A DNA stretch of 64,000 bases from Cristatella mucedo (GCA_009760855.2 WPIO01000056.1:1795001-1859000); one strand, 5' to 3'; shown: positions 1 through 44,809, counted from the first letter of the stretch. The notes: a model not told the origin generated them from the letters alone. Numbers and translations: made by a program.

Positions 1-715
1 GGCTCATGCCCCTGCTACTTCCGGTTGGCTCGACAGCTGCTCCACCAGTCGTGCAGCTGCTCAGCGAGCCAGCCGGCAGTGTCGTGCCTACTTCAGGCAA
101 TAGAAGGGCCTTCCGCAGTTCCAGGCAATCGGCAGCAGCCGCGTTAGGGGCAGCAGCTGCATTCCTGCACGTGCAGCCGTCGGCCTGATGACGGTGCCGC
201 TTTTTATGGCTGGCGGATTGCTGCGCCGACGCGGCTCGCAGGACGAGACCATCGCATCGGCAAGGAAGGCGTACCCGGACTGACTTGTCTCGACACCTCA
301 CCGCGAGTTGAATATCAGAGGGATACCACGCTCTTTGCTGGGGGCTGCCCGTGGGACTCTTCTCGGCGGCCGGTCATCGCTTTGCCACCTTCTTTGCGGC
401 CTCCGCCCACTGCAGCTGCAGCAGCAGCTGCAGAACTCGCAGCTGCAGCCTGTACGGTCTCCTCATAATGCAATTCCAATAGGATCTAGGCCCTCAAAGC
501 AGTGCAGGCAGGCAACCGTCAAAAATAATTATTGTGACAAGACGGTCAGCACGGCTTCTGCTGACCTGGCTACTGCAGCCGGCACACAGACGAAGGGTGA
601 GCCTGGGGGTGGGGTGGGACGGCCGAGGAGAAGGAGCCGACGACGAAAGTGCCAGCGCAGCTGCCGTGAGGCAGGCCTTTGAAGGCGGCCAAACCCAGAG
701 TCTTCACGCGCTCTG

Positions 716-740
716 TCTTCTCTCTCTCTTCTCTCTCTCC

Positions 741-823
<83 letters not shown>

Positions 824-834
824 GCTGCTGCACT
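716..834. repeat. CT/CTGT microsatellite
   Basis: Compound TCTC and TCTG runs over about 120 nt. Confidence 0.95.
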
Positions 835-1106
835 GGTCGTCAACTGCCGTGCACTGGCTGCCCTGCCCCACCGGAGGAGCGAGTCATCGATCAGCAGCAG
901 CAGGTCATTTGCTCCAAGGTCGTCCGTCGTCGGACGATCGGTCGTCGAGCCCCGAGTACTACGGGGGGGGGGGGGGACCCATTACCCACGCAGCGCGTCC
1001 TCCCCGGCAGCGAACGAACTTAACCCAATAACAATAAAGGGGCAAATTAAGTTAGTTCAGCAGAGCTGACCGAACAGCTAACGGCCACCGGCCGGCATCT
1101 CACTAT

Positions 1107-32966
<31,860 letters not shown>

Positions 32967-33184
32967 GTAAGCAGATAAAACCTGACACTGAGAAAGAACT
33001 GAGAAAGCCGGAGGGGGGGGGCTTCGCATCGGCGCCCGAGCACGTGGAACTGGTGCTAAGTAAGTGGTTCGCTCGACGATCTCTCCCCAAACCTAGTCGT
33101 GGAAGTCGGTACACACTCTCGGAACTAAAAGCAAACACGGCTGCGCTCAAGTCCTGGCAGCGCTACACTAATGCAAAGGAGCAG

Positions 33185-33465
33185 CCACGTTAATAATAAT
33201 AATTAATAATAATAATTCGCTTGATAAAGCGCCCTCAGAGAACTTAATCTCTCTCTAGGCGCTTTACATTTGCTGTAAAGTGAAATGCAATTGAATGGTA
33301 AGTAAAATCATGCTTGAAAAACAAACAAAATGAATAGCATGGTTAGGGGTGACATGCACAGGGTCAGCATGCAAATGTGTTTAGTGGCAGCATGCACAGT
33401 GTCAGCACGCATAAGCACATCAAGGACGAATCACAGGGACCCACTAAATGCTGTCCTGCGTTCTT
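33185..33465 (-). mobile_element. LINE 3' UTR and tail, inverted
   Basis: AATAATAATTCGCTTGATAAAG, the inverted tail and about 190 nt of 3' UTR (GACATGCACAGGGTCAGCATGC). It lies 220 nt upstream of the candidate first exon of the KMT2E/SETD5-like gene. Confidence 0.8.
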
Positions 33466-34637
33466 AATTGCAGCAACTGTTTCTAGCATGGACAGTGCAG
33501 CACAGGCACTTCTCCTAGGCTTGGCATCTTTAGGCCTAAAACTGGTTCGGGCCAAGCGAACTCATGCTAACTCGAAAAGCGCTCATCGACTAGAATACGA
33601 AGAGCCGAGGCTCTTCGTTTTGTCGGTCCACTAAGTGGTCCTGGCGGTTTCGATTATACCTGTATACAGTCAGTGTCCGCAGGCATCTACGCAGTCCATA
33701 ACAGCATGGGGCCATTTCCGACGTCCGGGAACGCCAGGGAGGTGAGCACCTAGCAGTGGAAATTATCTCCACGTGACTTTGCCACCCACCAGCAAGGCTC
33801 CAAAGGTGACATGCTATCAGAAATCTAAGAAATCGGCAAATTTAACCCGAAAGCAGTTGCCGTTTTTGGAGTCGTGCACAATTTATAAAAAAGAGACATT
33901 CAGAATATAATCGTGATAACGCATTTTGCAAAAAACATGTGTGATGGCTTTCACATCATGTTTACAGCACTTTTCAATTCCGCAAGTGGCCTTCTAGACA
34001 GCAACAATGGCCGCTGTGCAATGGCCGCAGACGGGGGAGCGATGCTGCAGACAATTGTGACAAACAGGGCACTAGCAAAAGAAAGGCTGCTCATCTTCAA
34101 GGGTCGAGGGAAGACTGAGTGAGATTCAACCTCTGCGACGTATGTCGCAGGAGGGTTTCCCGGCGTACTGCAGCTCCTCGCTGCCTGCTTGACAGATCTG
34201 CTCTCTGCAATAGTAAGGCTAATGTGACACGGCTTTCCCAGGCACTAAAAGCAGCTACCGGGACGAAAGTTAGAAAACGGCAAACGGCAGACGACATCGT
34301 CGATTTGTTGACACGTGCATCTGTCGGAGAGTGGCAAAGAAGGCTGCAGGGCTGAGTGAACGGCACACAGCCAACAGGTCGAAATCGGCTAAGCGCAGCC
34401 AGCGCCTGCTGGACGGTTAAAGACATGTGGTTAGTCTATTGGACCAACCAGAGCAAATTTCAGCTCTTGCGGGACATAATAAATGCCACATCTACGTCAG
34501 CATAAGAGACCGTGACCAGTACCATGAAGACTGCCTACAGGGGTGAAGACAGTAGCGACTGATTCATTATTTGAGACTCCTTTCCCATGCCGCAATCGGT
34601 TTGCTATATCGCACTCCTGGCATTAAGGGCCACGATG
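33466..34637. other. Intergenic stretch, nothing firmly recognised
   Basis: Short frames on both strands around 33.9-34.4 kb. One contains a CDVCRRR sequence, but too little to call a zinc finger. Confidence 0.45.
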
Positions 34638-34761
34638 TAAAAGGTTGAAGAAAAAGTTCGTGTGCCGTGTTTTCCACTAAATCATTATTAAATTCATTAA
34701 CTATTATTTTATTTTATTATTACTAAAATCACAGCGCACGAACTTTTTCCTCAACTTTTAT
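34638..34761. mobile_element. MITE-like fold-back element, about 124 bp
   Basis: The left end TAAAAGGTTGAAGAAAAAG followed by TTCGTGTGC is matched, inverted, by the right end GCGCACGAACTTTTTCC then TCAACTTTTA. About 27 bp pair with two mismatches and one gap. The core is AT-rich (TTATTTTATTTTATTATTAC). No transposase is seen. Confidence 0.65.
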
Positions 34762-35044
34762 AGAATTCCGTGTGCCAGACCAGACGTCTTTTGAGAAATA
34801 ATATACGTATGCTGGGAGGACATCGATCCAAAGTAGAGTGCAAAACGGGCCAGAAAGCACTTTTCTTACTCCTTAATCGTCTGTTATCATCATGATTGGC
34901 ACAGAGTCAGCGGATTTAAATCACATGAACATCTACTACCTAGAGAATAAGTACCCCACTAAAATCCTCCAAAGCCGGAGTGTGTGTGCATGTTTGTCTG
35001 TGTGTGTGTGTGCCCACGAGCAGCCGGGTGCAGGCAAAAAATAC

Positions 35045-35195
35045 ATAAATATAATTCGTTTATATAGCGCCCAAGAGAACTTAATAATCTCTATTCAGGT
35101 GCTTCACATATGCCTCGGGGCTCGAGCCCACGACCTCAGTCAGACCTTGGTCGGGGAGAGCACCTTAACCGCTTGCCCAAACCAGCTCGGCAGGC
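35045..35195 (-). mobile_element. tRNA-derived SINE, family I, inverted
   Basis: GCGCCCAAGAGAACTTAATAATC, GGGGCTCGAGCCCACGACC and CCAAACCAGCTCGGC. Nearly complete. Confidence 0.8.
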
Positions 35196-37400
35196 AAGAC
35201 ATCAACAACCAAGGTGGACTAACTTCTCATTGAGCAACAAGTTCGGCATTACTTTTTCACATGCCTCTGCAATGTTCATAAATATTATTATGCACTGAGC
35301 TCGTGTGAACTAATGCTCGTAAAGGTTTAGCCTGAAAGTCGTATGCCAGTCGTCTGCTCGATCATATTGGTCTCGTTGATCTTACAATTGAGTAGCAGAC
35401 CTTACCGATAACGAAACAAGCTGTTTCATGAAGGTGGCGAAGACATCAAATGCGGCTCAGACTCTGGCTCAGGTCACCTAACGAGTCACCCTAGCTCCTA
35501 TCCTGGCTCCCCATGTCCTCCTCCACCGCCATCACAGATCTCACACTCACCACTCTCCTACTGCTCTCTCTCCTACTACTCACTGTCGACCAATGTCTGG
35601 CACCCCGTGCCTGCCGAGCCTCCTAGCTACGATTCTCATCCGTTAAGCCTATTCGATCTACGAATATGGCTAGAGACTCGATTGACTGAGAAAATTGGCC
35701 CCAAAAAATCGATTTTTTTAAAGGTGCCTTTCAGAAGACAAAACATGCTACAAATGCAATCGAAATTTTTTGACAAAATTGGACAATTTCCACATGAAAG
35801 GAAAACATTAAAACGGCATTGTGTCATGCCTAACCCGGAAGTATACCGAAAGCAAGATATCCACAAATAACAAATTCATAGATCACAGCATCATGTGAGA
35901 CTTGTGCACATACACCGAGGTATATGCTTGCTGCAGCTTGTTGAGGTACATGCTTGTGACTTTTAAACAGCTTCATTTACAGTCTTGCTTTGTGGCTTGT
36001 AACTTCCATAACTGAGTCAACGGATCAACATGTAAATTCAAATTTAAGTTAAGCTCTGCTTGTGCACCATTCGAATCGTTCATTTCAGATAGATCAGTAT
36101 TGCTATGTATGTCCTCAAACGTCCTTGAACTTTATATTTCTGTTTCCTAGGTTGGTTGAGTGATACGCCAAGTATCCTGCATAGTTTGAGGCTTTTGTAT
36201 ATTTTTAAAGTGCACCGTACAGTCTGTTGATTTTTCTAGATTGCAGTGTTTGGACATTCAGTAACAGACTGACCTTGACACTCCAAGGACGTCAGGAGGT
36301 ACACATAACAACCATTTTTTAACTTCAAAGGATAGTTAATGATGGCATGCTGGCACGGCAATTGTTCCATCGGTACTCGTTATGCGAATGTTTCTTAAAC
36401 CTGGAGGATAAATCCCAGGTGTTGGGGAGATAACTCCCCGAGCCTTCTTACCCCCCTCAGCTAGGATAATAAAGTAAACCTAACACGGCCAACTACGGTA
36501 GGTGTCAATACTCGGCCTCACCACCTCGTTAGGCTCTAACATAAAATACTACCAGGATTTTCATATGCTTCCTATGCAGCTGCTGCTGTAGCTGTCTTGT
36601 CCAACTTTTTCACCAAAAGCCGTCACAAAAGTTAGTTTCAATGGCTCTCCAGAACCCTCGGCTTCACTCGTTCTAATCATCAGCAATTCACTTGCTGGAG
36701 ACAGGCGAGTGCCTTTAACTTCAGCGATATCTCAATATATGCCTGAAACGATCTAAACACTATAACGAGATTAATGTACACGTAAGGCAACGTAAGGCAA
36801 GGCTAGACACCATGGCACAAACGATTGCGACTGCAACTTATCATGTTCATCCTTGGCAACGTCTTGCATATTCCAGCATTGTCTGCCTTACATTCAATTA
36901 GACAGTGTGTGTGGAGTGTGCTGGACGACATCCTGAACATCTCTTAGCAAGCACATACCCACTGGCAGACTTTCGAACACAATGAACAATTAATTCACAG
37001 TGAATCGAAGCAGAAAGCCCGATGCATTTGCTTTTACAACTTGCCGATTCAACAATGTTCATAGTCGCACGAAGCTGGTTGACATTCATGGGCGCAAGAA
37101 ATCACTTTGATTTACCAAGTTGCAAGGTCAATCGAATCGTCACAGAAGAAGTCACAGACATTATGTAATGCAGATCAGGAGCTTCACCGAGTAGATAAAC
37201 CGTAAAGAGAAGTCGTGGAAGCGTAGAACTCGCCAGATAGACAAGCCGCCCTCTCCGTCATCGTAAAGCATCGGCATACGATACGGAGCCATGCAAGTGC
37301 ATTGCACATCGTCGCAGAAACACTGCTCCTAATCACGGTAACGTGGAGCTGGCAACAGTAACATTACTTGCTGGTGCAGACACCGTCAGCAGCCTGATCG
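35196..37400. other. AT-richer intergenic stretch, nothing recognised
   Basis: No frame above 90 codons and no transposon landmark. The composition is more AT-rich than its surroundings. Confidence 0.5.
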
Positions 37401-37427
37401 AAGAGTAGCGCAGCAGCTTTTCCAACA

Positions 37428-39510
37428 TCAGAGCAGCGGTCCATAACCTCGGCAGACTGCACGGCAGCAGTCTCGGAAGCAATTTAGGACAGTCCCAGGC
37501 TCCAAACTAGATATAGCCGGCTTAGGAAAAACGGCCACTTCGTTTCTCGCATTTTCAGTCAAGGCTAAGGTACCAGATGCGTGCATGCTACCAGCAGCCA
37601 GCTCCGTGCATTCACGTACGATCACAAACTCTCTGGCTTTCCAAGCCGTAGATCAGGCTTCTCGATTTCGACACACGGCGTGCTTCACGATTTCATGAGT
37701 TCACGTGGAGCTTCAACCGTGGCCTGCAACTTGGCTACCGAGGTCGTCTCATCGTCCTTGACATCTTCAAGATTAACAGCATCAAGTTCACTCAGGCTGC
37801 AGTCATTACCACACCCAGCTGCCTGTTGGCTCCTCACAGCAGGCAGCTCCTCCCTATATGTAGTCGCATGCTGAGAATCCTCGGCCACCATCCAGCAGTT
37901 CCGACACCCAATGCGACTGGCACGCTGTAGCAGCTTCTAGACTAATGTTTTCAAGCAGCCGACACAGCGAGCGACAGTGCTAGCCTTCTTCGCTTAAGCG
38001 CGACAAGTAGCAGTGAAGCCGTGGCCGTCAGGCACAGCTAAAGAAAGGGTTGCAAGAAGAGGCTACCACAGACCACCACAAGAAATGCCCACAACAGCTG
38101 AACACGGCAGCAAAGAAGGACGCCCATGCGGCGCTGACATAACAACGAGTCCACATAAATTAAGTAGAGAAGTCTACTCGACGCCCAGAGCAGACAGCCG
38201 TGTGTGTGTTTGTGTGTACAGCACCAATCATAGCCTATAGCCTCGAGTGCGACATCTGCAGACTGTTATACATCACTTGGCCTTTGTATGCCGACTAACT
38301 ATGGACTACGACAAAACCAGTCCATAATCGCTATAATTCAGGAACCGCAATTATAAATAGGCCGTCATAATCTCTCTGATGTAGCAAGCCAACGTTTCAC
38401 TAGCAGAAACGGTAGAGCAGGCACCACTGCGGTCGCCCAGTAACTGCCCGAGTCCCTTGGAATGGCAAACCTACTGCCTCCAACGCGACTGAAAGTCGTT
38501 CACACCTCGCTTGTCCCTGAACCGAAGAAGGTCACAGCATTCCACAATTATCGCCTGCTACCGTGGGCAGCCCAGCCGTAAATTTGAGGAGACTTGCCAA
38601 AATGGCAACCACTGGCTTGAAGCCAAGCGGCTAAAAATCGCGTGATACACACTAAATTCGGAGAGGGGGAAGTGCTGCCAATCGCTAGCGACCGCTCGAC
38701 GAAAGTCTCCTATCGAAGCCACCGCCGGTGCCGAAAGCACGTGCCACGTGCCGTTGAGGAGCAGCGCAGACCAACGCCGGGACAAGTGGCCACGCGACAG
38801 CGAGGCGCCGCTCACTTGAGTATGACCATATTCTCCTTTTCCGAGCGTAGCAAGGGCGATGAATGATTCATTTCTTACATCGTGTAGCAGTGGCATCGGT
38901 ATCTGCAAGCACAGCGAGCTGACCGTGGTGGCACATAGCAAAACAGCTTTCGAGATTCCGTCACGTACGCTGGCTGGCTGGCTGGCAGCGCACGGCTTCC
39001 GGCGAGTGCAAGGTCGCAGCTTCCGGCAGACGCACGGTCGGCACGAAGCACGGGCCTGGGCAGTGCAAGCACGAGGGCAGCTCGCCGCGCGCTCAGCCGC
39101 CGCCGAGCAGCAACTTTAGCAGGCGGCGAGCCTTTCTGGCAGCCACCAAAAGTGCACGCTGGTGCCACAGACCACCGGCATGCACCTACAGGCCGAAGCT
39201 TCCTGGGCGAGGCAAGCAATGAGAATAAGGCGACGCCAAAGGCAAGATGACGTGGCGCGAGCAAGAATTCGCCTGCTAGCAGCCTTAAGCCGCCGAAGCT
39301 CGCCTCCTGCGCTGCAGCCCTGGCTTGCGCACTTCCGGCAGCCGCCCTCGGGCACGCACATCCGGGAAGTGACAAGGCAGGAGGCATGGCGGAGGCGACA
39401 TCCCTACTTCGTACAGTCAGAGATGCCTGGCGTTGAAGCTGCAGCTAACCACCCCAACGCCCCCTTCCACTTGAGCTTGAACATACCTGCACTGCGGCAT
39501 ACTACAATTT
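37428..39510. other. Intergenic stretch with weak open frames, possible upstream promoter region
   Basis: A minus-strand frame at 37,685-37,891 starts with ATG and reads SLSELDAVNLEDVKDDETTS; it has no recognised family. 38,990-39,390 is GC-rich and could hold a 5' untranslated exon or promoter of the minus-strand gene. Both are speculative. Confidence 0.25.
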
Positions 39511-39515
39511 GAAGA

Positions 39516-39865
39516 ATCGAGGTAAGCTGATGCAACAGCCTCGTTTCATACAGTGACAGAAGAGCCTTCACGGCTATCACCACCGCTTGTGCAGTGGTGA
39601 ATAAAAGATCAGCGGTGAGCCGTGATGGCACGCCAGAATGTGGTTGCTCTTTGGTTGACCTCTGTCCCGAGGTCGTGGGTTCATCCTTTATTGCAGCTGC
39701 AGGCGGTGGTGATAGCCATACAGGCTCTTTTGCCGCTATACAAAGGCTGCTAATTCAGCTAGTATTTATTATATTAAATCGATTACGGCAGGACTCGAAC
39801 CCACGACCTTCGTCGTGAAGAGCGAGCAACTTACCCCTGGGCTAAGACCCAGTGGCATGATACAG
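39516..39865. mobile_element. Cluster of family II SINEs in both orientations
   Basis: A minus-strand 3' part (39,516-39,600, CAGAAGAGCCTTCACGGC) meets a plus-strand copy (39,610-39,770, B box GAGGTCGTGGGTTC). A minus-strand 5' part follows (39,775-39,860, GGACTCGAACCCACGACC). The first two could fold back on each other. Confidence 0.7.
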
Positions 39866-39954
39866 CTAGAACAAAATTTGGTTTGCTGGCGCTGTCACAA
39901 ACAAAAACCGTAAAAAGCCTGTTTTAACATCTTCTGAGGCCACTTCATACTAGC

Positions 39955-40092
39955 TGGTTTTTGGTCCGGCGGTTAAGGTGCTCTCGCCCCAGACCAAGAT
40001 CTAGCTGAGGTCGTGGGCTCGAGCCCCGAGGCATATGTGAAGTGCCTGAATAGAGATTAAGTTCTCTTGGTGTGCTATACAAATGAATACAT
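39955..40092 (+). mobile_element. tRNA-derived SINE, family I
   Basis: AGCTGGTTTTTGGTCCGGCGG, GTCGTGGGCTCGAGCCCCGAG and the tail AATAGAGATTAAGTTCTCTTGG. Nearly complete. Confidence 0.8.
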
Positions 40093-40649
40093 ATTTTTTG
40101 TGGCTTCCGACCAGGATTTGAAAGCTCCTTTTTTCTGTAACATCATCCCTTCATAGGGCCCAAAAAGATCTCATATGCCAGGAATTATGGTGCTTTATGG
40201 AAAGGAGTATTGGCAGTTAGCTGCGAAACTGCTTCAGCAAATAAATGTCCAGGTTTGAAAACGTCCCGTTGTGTGCATGTTTAGCCATGGGCCGTGACGT
40301 GGTTCGAAGGGCGATTGGAAGGTATCGACGTCGACGGGTGCAAACAAAAATCGCTCGGTAGCGTTTCTGAATAACAAGTATGGACTACCTCGGTGCTTCG
40401 TTAGAGAATTATAGCTGTTAACCAAGATATCGATCCAACATCCCCTAGTTTAGAGGCCGAATGCATTGTAGGTAAATGCTGTCGCTGAAAATATACGTGC
40501 TTATGGAAGGCTAAAATATGAAATTAATATTGGATATGAATTAAAATATGAAAGAGCTAAATGCTCTATTTTCTTCTGATAAACTCTTCTCTTGAAGTGA
40601 GAGCTGCCGTGTCTGCGTGAAAAGAATGGTGTTTACGGAATTACAGGTT

Positions 40650-41030
40650 TTGCAATGTAATGTAATGCACCTCTGTCTGTAACTCTGCAAAGCCACAAAG
40701 AAGATGTTAGTGTTAAGAAGAGAGTTTTGTATAGCGCACTCACAGCCTAAGCGGCTTTCGGTACGCATTCGGTAGCCAACAGACTTCGTATCACGCAACA
40801 AAGAGAAAGTGGGAAGCATAGCAGAGTCAGGAGAGCAGTTGAGGTAGTGAGTAGCATAGAAGTAGCAGTTCAGGACCGCTGGAAAAGGATGAGCCATAGT
40901 CGGCAGCAGGAGAGCAGTTATCGTTGCACAAGAATCGTGGAAGCAAGTTCCACAGTCTAGGACCTGCAGAGCTAAAGCGTCTGGTGCCAACTGTGATACC
41001 ACAAGATTTGATTCAATTTGCAAAAGTGGG
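40650..41030 (+). repeat. Unclassified ~350-bp interspersed repeat
   Basis: Shares long similar runs with 60,994-61,345: GAGAGTTTTGTATAGCGCACTC, GCCTAAGCGGCTTTCGGTACG, AGAGAAAGTGGGAAGCATAGC and ACAGTCTAGGACCTGCAGAGC. It starts with TAATGTAATG-type repeats. There is no reverse transcriptase or tRNA-like part, so the class is unknown. Confidence 0.75.
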
Positions 41031-41269
41031 GCAAGACGCAGATGAGCTGCTAGTATGTCACCTAAAAGGTTTTCTCGCACGATCGCGCAGCTTCTGAGGC
41101 TGCTACCAGCATGTGCCGCAGTCCCAGTTTCTGGAAGATTGTTCGTCGGTAGCTCATTGTCCGTGCACACCGAGCCGGGCTCGTCGGATGCTCTGGGGAT
41201 TGCATTTTGGAGAGCTGCACATTGACGGCTGGCCTATTCTGGGACTCGAGGTTTGAATGTGTCATTTTG

Positions 41270-41450
41270 TGTTTGCTCAGCCAGATCTCAGCCTAGGGGC
41301 ACGGGAAGGTGCTCGCTCTGCGCGACCCACGTAGGTCGTGGGGTCGAGTCCTGAAGCGAGTCATTCTTCATTGCCTTCTGCAAGCAGAAACGATAGCTGC
41401 AGTGGCTCTCCTGCCTCTACACGAACGAGGCCATTGATTCAGCTCACCTT
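41270..41450 (+). mobile_element. Diverged family II SINE
   Basis: AAGGTGCTCGCTCTGCGCGACC, the B-box region GGTCGTGGGGTCGAGTCC and an end near CATTGATTCAGCT. Divergence is higher than in the other copies. Confidence 0.55.
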
Positions 41451-42736
41451 TACTTTTGCACACCGCGAACAACGGATCGAACTGACAAAAGATCCTGGCA
41501 ACCCAGGCTGGTAGTAATAAAACACCTGTGTCACCCAACTGCAGTGTCTGATTGATGGGGAATTAAGGAAACTTTCGAAAGTGCTTAAGCAGTGTTGACT
41601 GACACTGAGTGGGCCATTAATGTGCAGACAAAAGATTAGAAAGGTCAAATGAGGTCAGACAAGCAGCAAAGTGCAATTCGGACTTGTTCTGCATGCGAAG
41701 TTGCACTTGCATGCTGCTGCTGGCTGACCAGTGGCCTGGCGAGGTGCCGGCACTCACTCGCAGCAGCGCCCCTCCGGTCGACCTCTTGCCTTCCACCCCC
41801 CTAGTGCTAGTGGCAGAGTCAGAGGGGGCAGGGGGCGGACCAGGAGAGCATTCGCCCTGCCCCCTTTACAGTGGGCAGCCATTTTGCACTATAATTTTTC
41901 ATTAACTGCTGCTCTAGCCCCACCTACGTGAGAAAATTCTGCTGGTGTCTCCCTGCACATAAACTTGGCTGGTCTTCCCCCCCCCCCCCGATCTTGGCTA
42001 TTGGCTACACCACAACCCGGTGCCACGTCGGTGCAGTGGAATGCCCGATTCAGCTTGCCTTCGATGGAAGGGCAGAAATCCTACTGCTAACAGTGCTTGA
42101 ACCCGGAAACTCACAGTCCAAGCATCCATGACACGGACTGCTTGGCTACCTGACTATATACTATATACCTGACTATATATTGACCGGCCCCATGGTATAA
42201 CGCTGGAGACCAGCCTCGGTATGAAGTCATGTTCGGTGCCCAGCGAATGGCGATCTGAAAACACGCGATATATTTTCAGCCATAGGAAGCTAATAGGTTG
42301 CATGTATTCAGCCAGCAGACAAATCGGCTCCAAAGCACAGTCGCAAAGTGCTCATCGGTCTTTTCAAAACAGCTGGCTAAAATGCACGATAAGCACCTCG
42401 GATAATGCAAATTGAAAGCGAACGCAGCAAGAAAGGATGGCTTGTCCCGAGGCCTAGCGGCATGTCGCGCGCTCTCGGCCACACGTGTGTCGCGCGTGTG
42501 ACAGGCTGGATGACAATCAAGCACACGGCTCCTCGCGGGTGACCAGCCGCTGCAAAGCGACATCTCTGACTGGCGCGCAGACCCAGAGCAAGGCAAGGCA
42601 CCTGACGACGACGGCGGCAGCGCAGCTCTTTCGTATGTACCTAGGGGAACCACTGCATCGGTTTCAGCCTCCTCGTGTCCTCCTGGGACAATGAATAACC
42701 TGCTCCGCCTTTTGACCCACAGATTGCTGGTGTGAC

Positions 42737-42900
42737 ATAATACTAGCTGATTTAACAGCCTCTTTTTGCAAAGCGACAGAAGAGCCATTACAGCTGTCAC
42801 CGCCGCTTCCAGCACCGATAAAAGATCGCACATTGCAGGATTCGAAACCACGACTTCGGGACCGAGATAGTGGAAAGCTGATTCTTAATCGATATTAACA
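42737..42900 (-). mobile_element. Family II SINE, inverted
   Basis: TAGCTGATTTAACAGCCTC, CAGAAGAGCCATTACAGC and GGATTCGAAACCACGAC show the 3' end, body and damaged B box. Confidence 0.75.
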
Positions 42901-43671
42901 GCCCAGGCTTCGAGGCACAACTAGACCAGCTGAGTGTGTCTTCTGGGGTTACAAAGCCACATCTGAGAGGTAGCCGCTACTTTAGCTGCGAGCCACCTCT
43001 AAATGATATAGAGGTAAATACATTCATACGTATTTATTGCATTAAATACAAGCACGAATATAAATACATGCATGTGCGTGAGCGTTTGGCCGAGCGTGGG
43101 TATGTGTGTAAGGGTGCGTGTGCGTGGGCATACATGTAGGTGAGGGTGGTGGGGGATAGGATCGCACACGAATCTCTGTCCATAGTCTAGAAAATTGATA
43201 AAGAGTAGGCCGATGTTAAACTGGAGAGCTTTCTGCAGTACACTCGAGACCTAGGCGGTTTTCCGTGAGCTTGAACAACTTGGGCGAGGCCTTGTTGAAT
43301 TCGCTTTAATGGAAATGAAATCTGCTCATTCTACCGACAGCTGGGGCCCATGAGTTCAATTTACGGTAGACGAACCATACAACCAAGAGTGCCACCATCC
43401 AGCTACATACAACAGGAAGCTTCGACATGCTTGAGGCGCCACAGGAACGTCTACATCACACACAGACGTTACTCAGGTGGACATACCGATAGAGCTGCAA
43501 GATCGGCGCCGATCAGAGGCTTGCGGACGTCCAAACCTCTGCCTTGAACACAGCTGATTACTGAGAACACACCGAGTCTTTGTGGCTTTACGGAGTTACA
43601 GACTAGTGCTGTGGAGAGAGATACTATTGCAAAACCACAAGGAGAAGCAAGAAACAAGCAAGAGACGACTG

Positions 43672-43672
<1 letters not shown>

Positions 43673-43727
<55 letters not shown>
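43673..43727. repeat. CT microsatellite
   Basis: About 27 CT units. Confidence 0.95.
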
Positions 43728-43729
<2 letters not shown>

Positions 43730-43789
43730 ACTCAAAAGAACTCTCAACAGCTCTAATAAGCCTGTAGTCTAATAACGTCTGCTTACTTT

Positions 43790-44300
43790 AACCTATTCAA
43801 TATTGCAAAAAACTCACATTTATATAAGGACACCAAGGCCAAGCTGGTCCGAGCACTAGTGAGACATCACGACTAGACGTCTGTAACTCACTATTTGTAG
43901 GTCTTCCTGCTTGTGCAATGAGCTGCTTACAGTCGGCGCATAGCTCGGCCGCTAGGCTTGTCAGTGGCTAGCGTAGCAACTGCCCCCCTCTCCGTCTAGC
44001 CACCTGCTTCTCTAACTCATGGCGTTTGGTTGTGCCTCTGACGAACATCAAAATTCCGTGCAGTCTGTGTCTTCTTACTATGTTCCCAAAGTCTGGAACT
44101 CAATACCAACTCACATCACGTCATCTTTTGATTTGACGATATTCAAAAAGAAGCTAACAACTTGAGAGCCTTTGTGCTGAAACTGTCCACGTTATAACTA
44201 ACCAATTGACAGGCTTTCGTTTCAGCAAATGTTAAGTGCCCAGAATGAGATGTGGCTCGCTTGGGGCACTACATCAATGTTTTATTATTATTATTATTAG
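43790..44300 (+). mobile_element. Degenerate L2/CR1-like LINE 3' end
   Basis: Nucleotide similarity to the other copies is clear (TCTGTAACTCACTATTTGTAGGTC; GAACTCAATACCAACTCACATCACG; GACGATATTCAAAAAGAAGC), and a tail ends in TTATTATTATTATTAG. Many substitutions and a large deletion mark an old copy. Confidence 0.7.
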
Positions 44301-44644
44301 GGGCTGCAGCTACTACACTGGCCTTCTCACTAGCGCCATCCCATTCCAGGGTACATATGCCTTGGTACAACTCAACACCAAAGGTGAAGCAACCTGTTCA
44401 CATACGGGTTACCGAGAAAGAATGTCTGGCCGGGTCTGGCGGTTTCGAGCTAGCTGGGGGTAGAAATATAAAAGGAGGGAATGCCCAAATCACAAAACGG
44501 TAGGTAATGAAACATCAATTGGAAGGAAGCCCCCCCCCCTGCCCAACCCCACCCATCTCAAACCACAGCCTGATTACAAGAACCTCACGATGGAGAGTGA
44601 GGCTCAAATCACTCCCCAGATGCTGCATCTGACGAGGCATAAAA

Positions 44645-44805
44645 AACAGCCTAGAGGCAGAAGAGCCATAACGGCGATCCCCACACCATAACGGGCTATC
44701 ATCACGGTTTTGAGTGGGCAATAAAGACCCCAATAAATGGGCTCAAACCCACAACCTGGGTCGTGAAGAGCAAGCACCTTAGCTCCTGAGCTAAGAACCA
44801 AAGTC
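44645..44805 (-). mobile_element. Family II SINE, inverted
   Basis: GGCAGAAGAGCCATAACGGC, GGGCTCAAACCCACAACC and a tRNA-like 5' end (CCTGAGCTAAGAACC). A diverged copy. Confidence 0.65.
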
Positions 44806-44809
44806 TGAG

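Noticed and set aside
38558-39387. Minus-strand frames of 127 and 170 codons as first exons
   Set aside because: GC-rich, with no similarity to the conserved N-terminus and no donor in the required phase that I could find.
42276-42851. 191-codon minus-strand frame as a candidate gene
   Set aside because: It runs through a SINE, has no recognised domain and no splice or start support.
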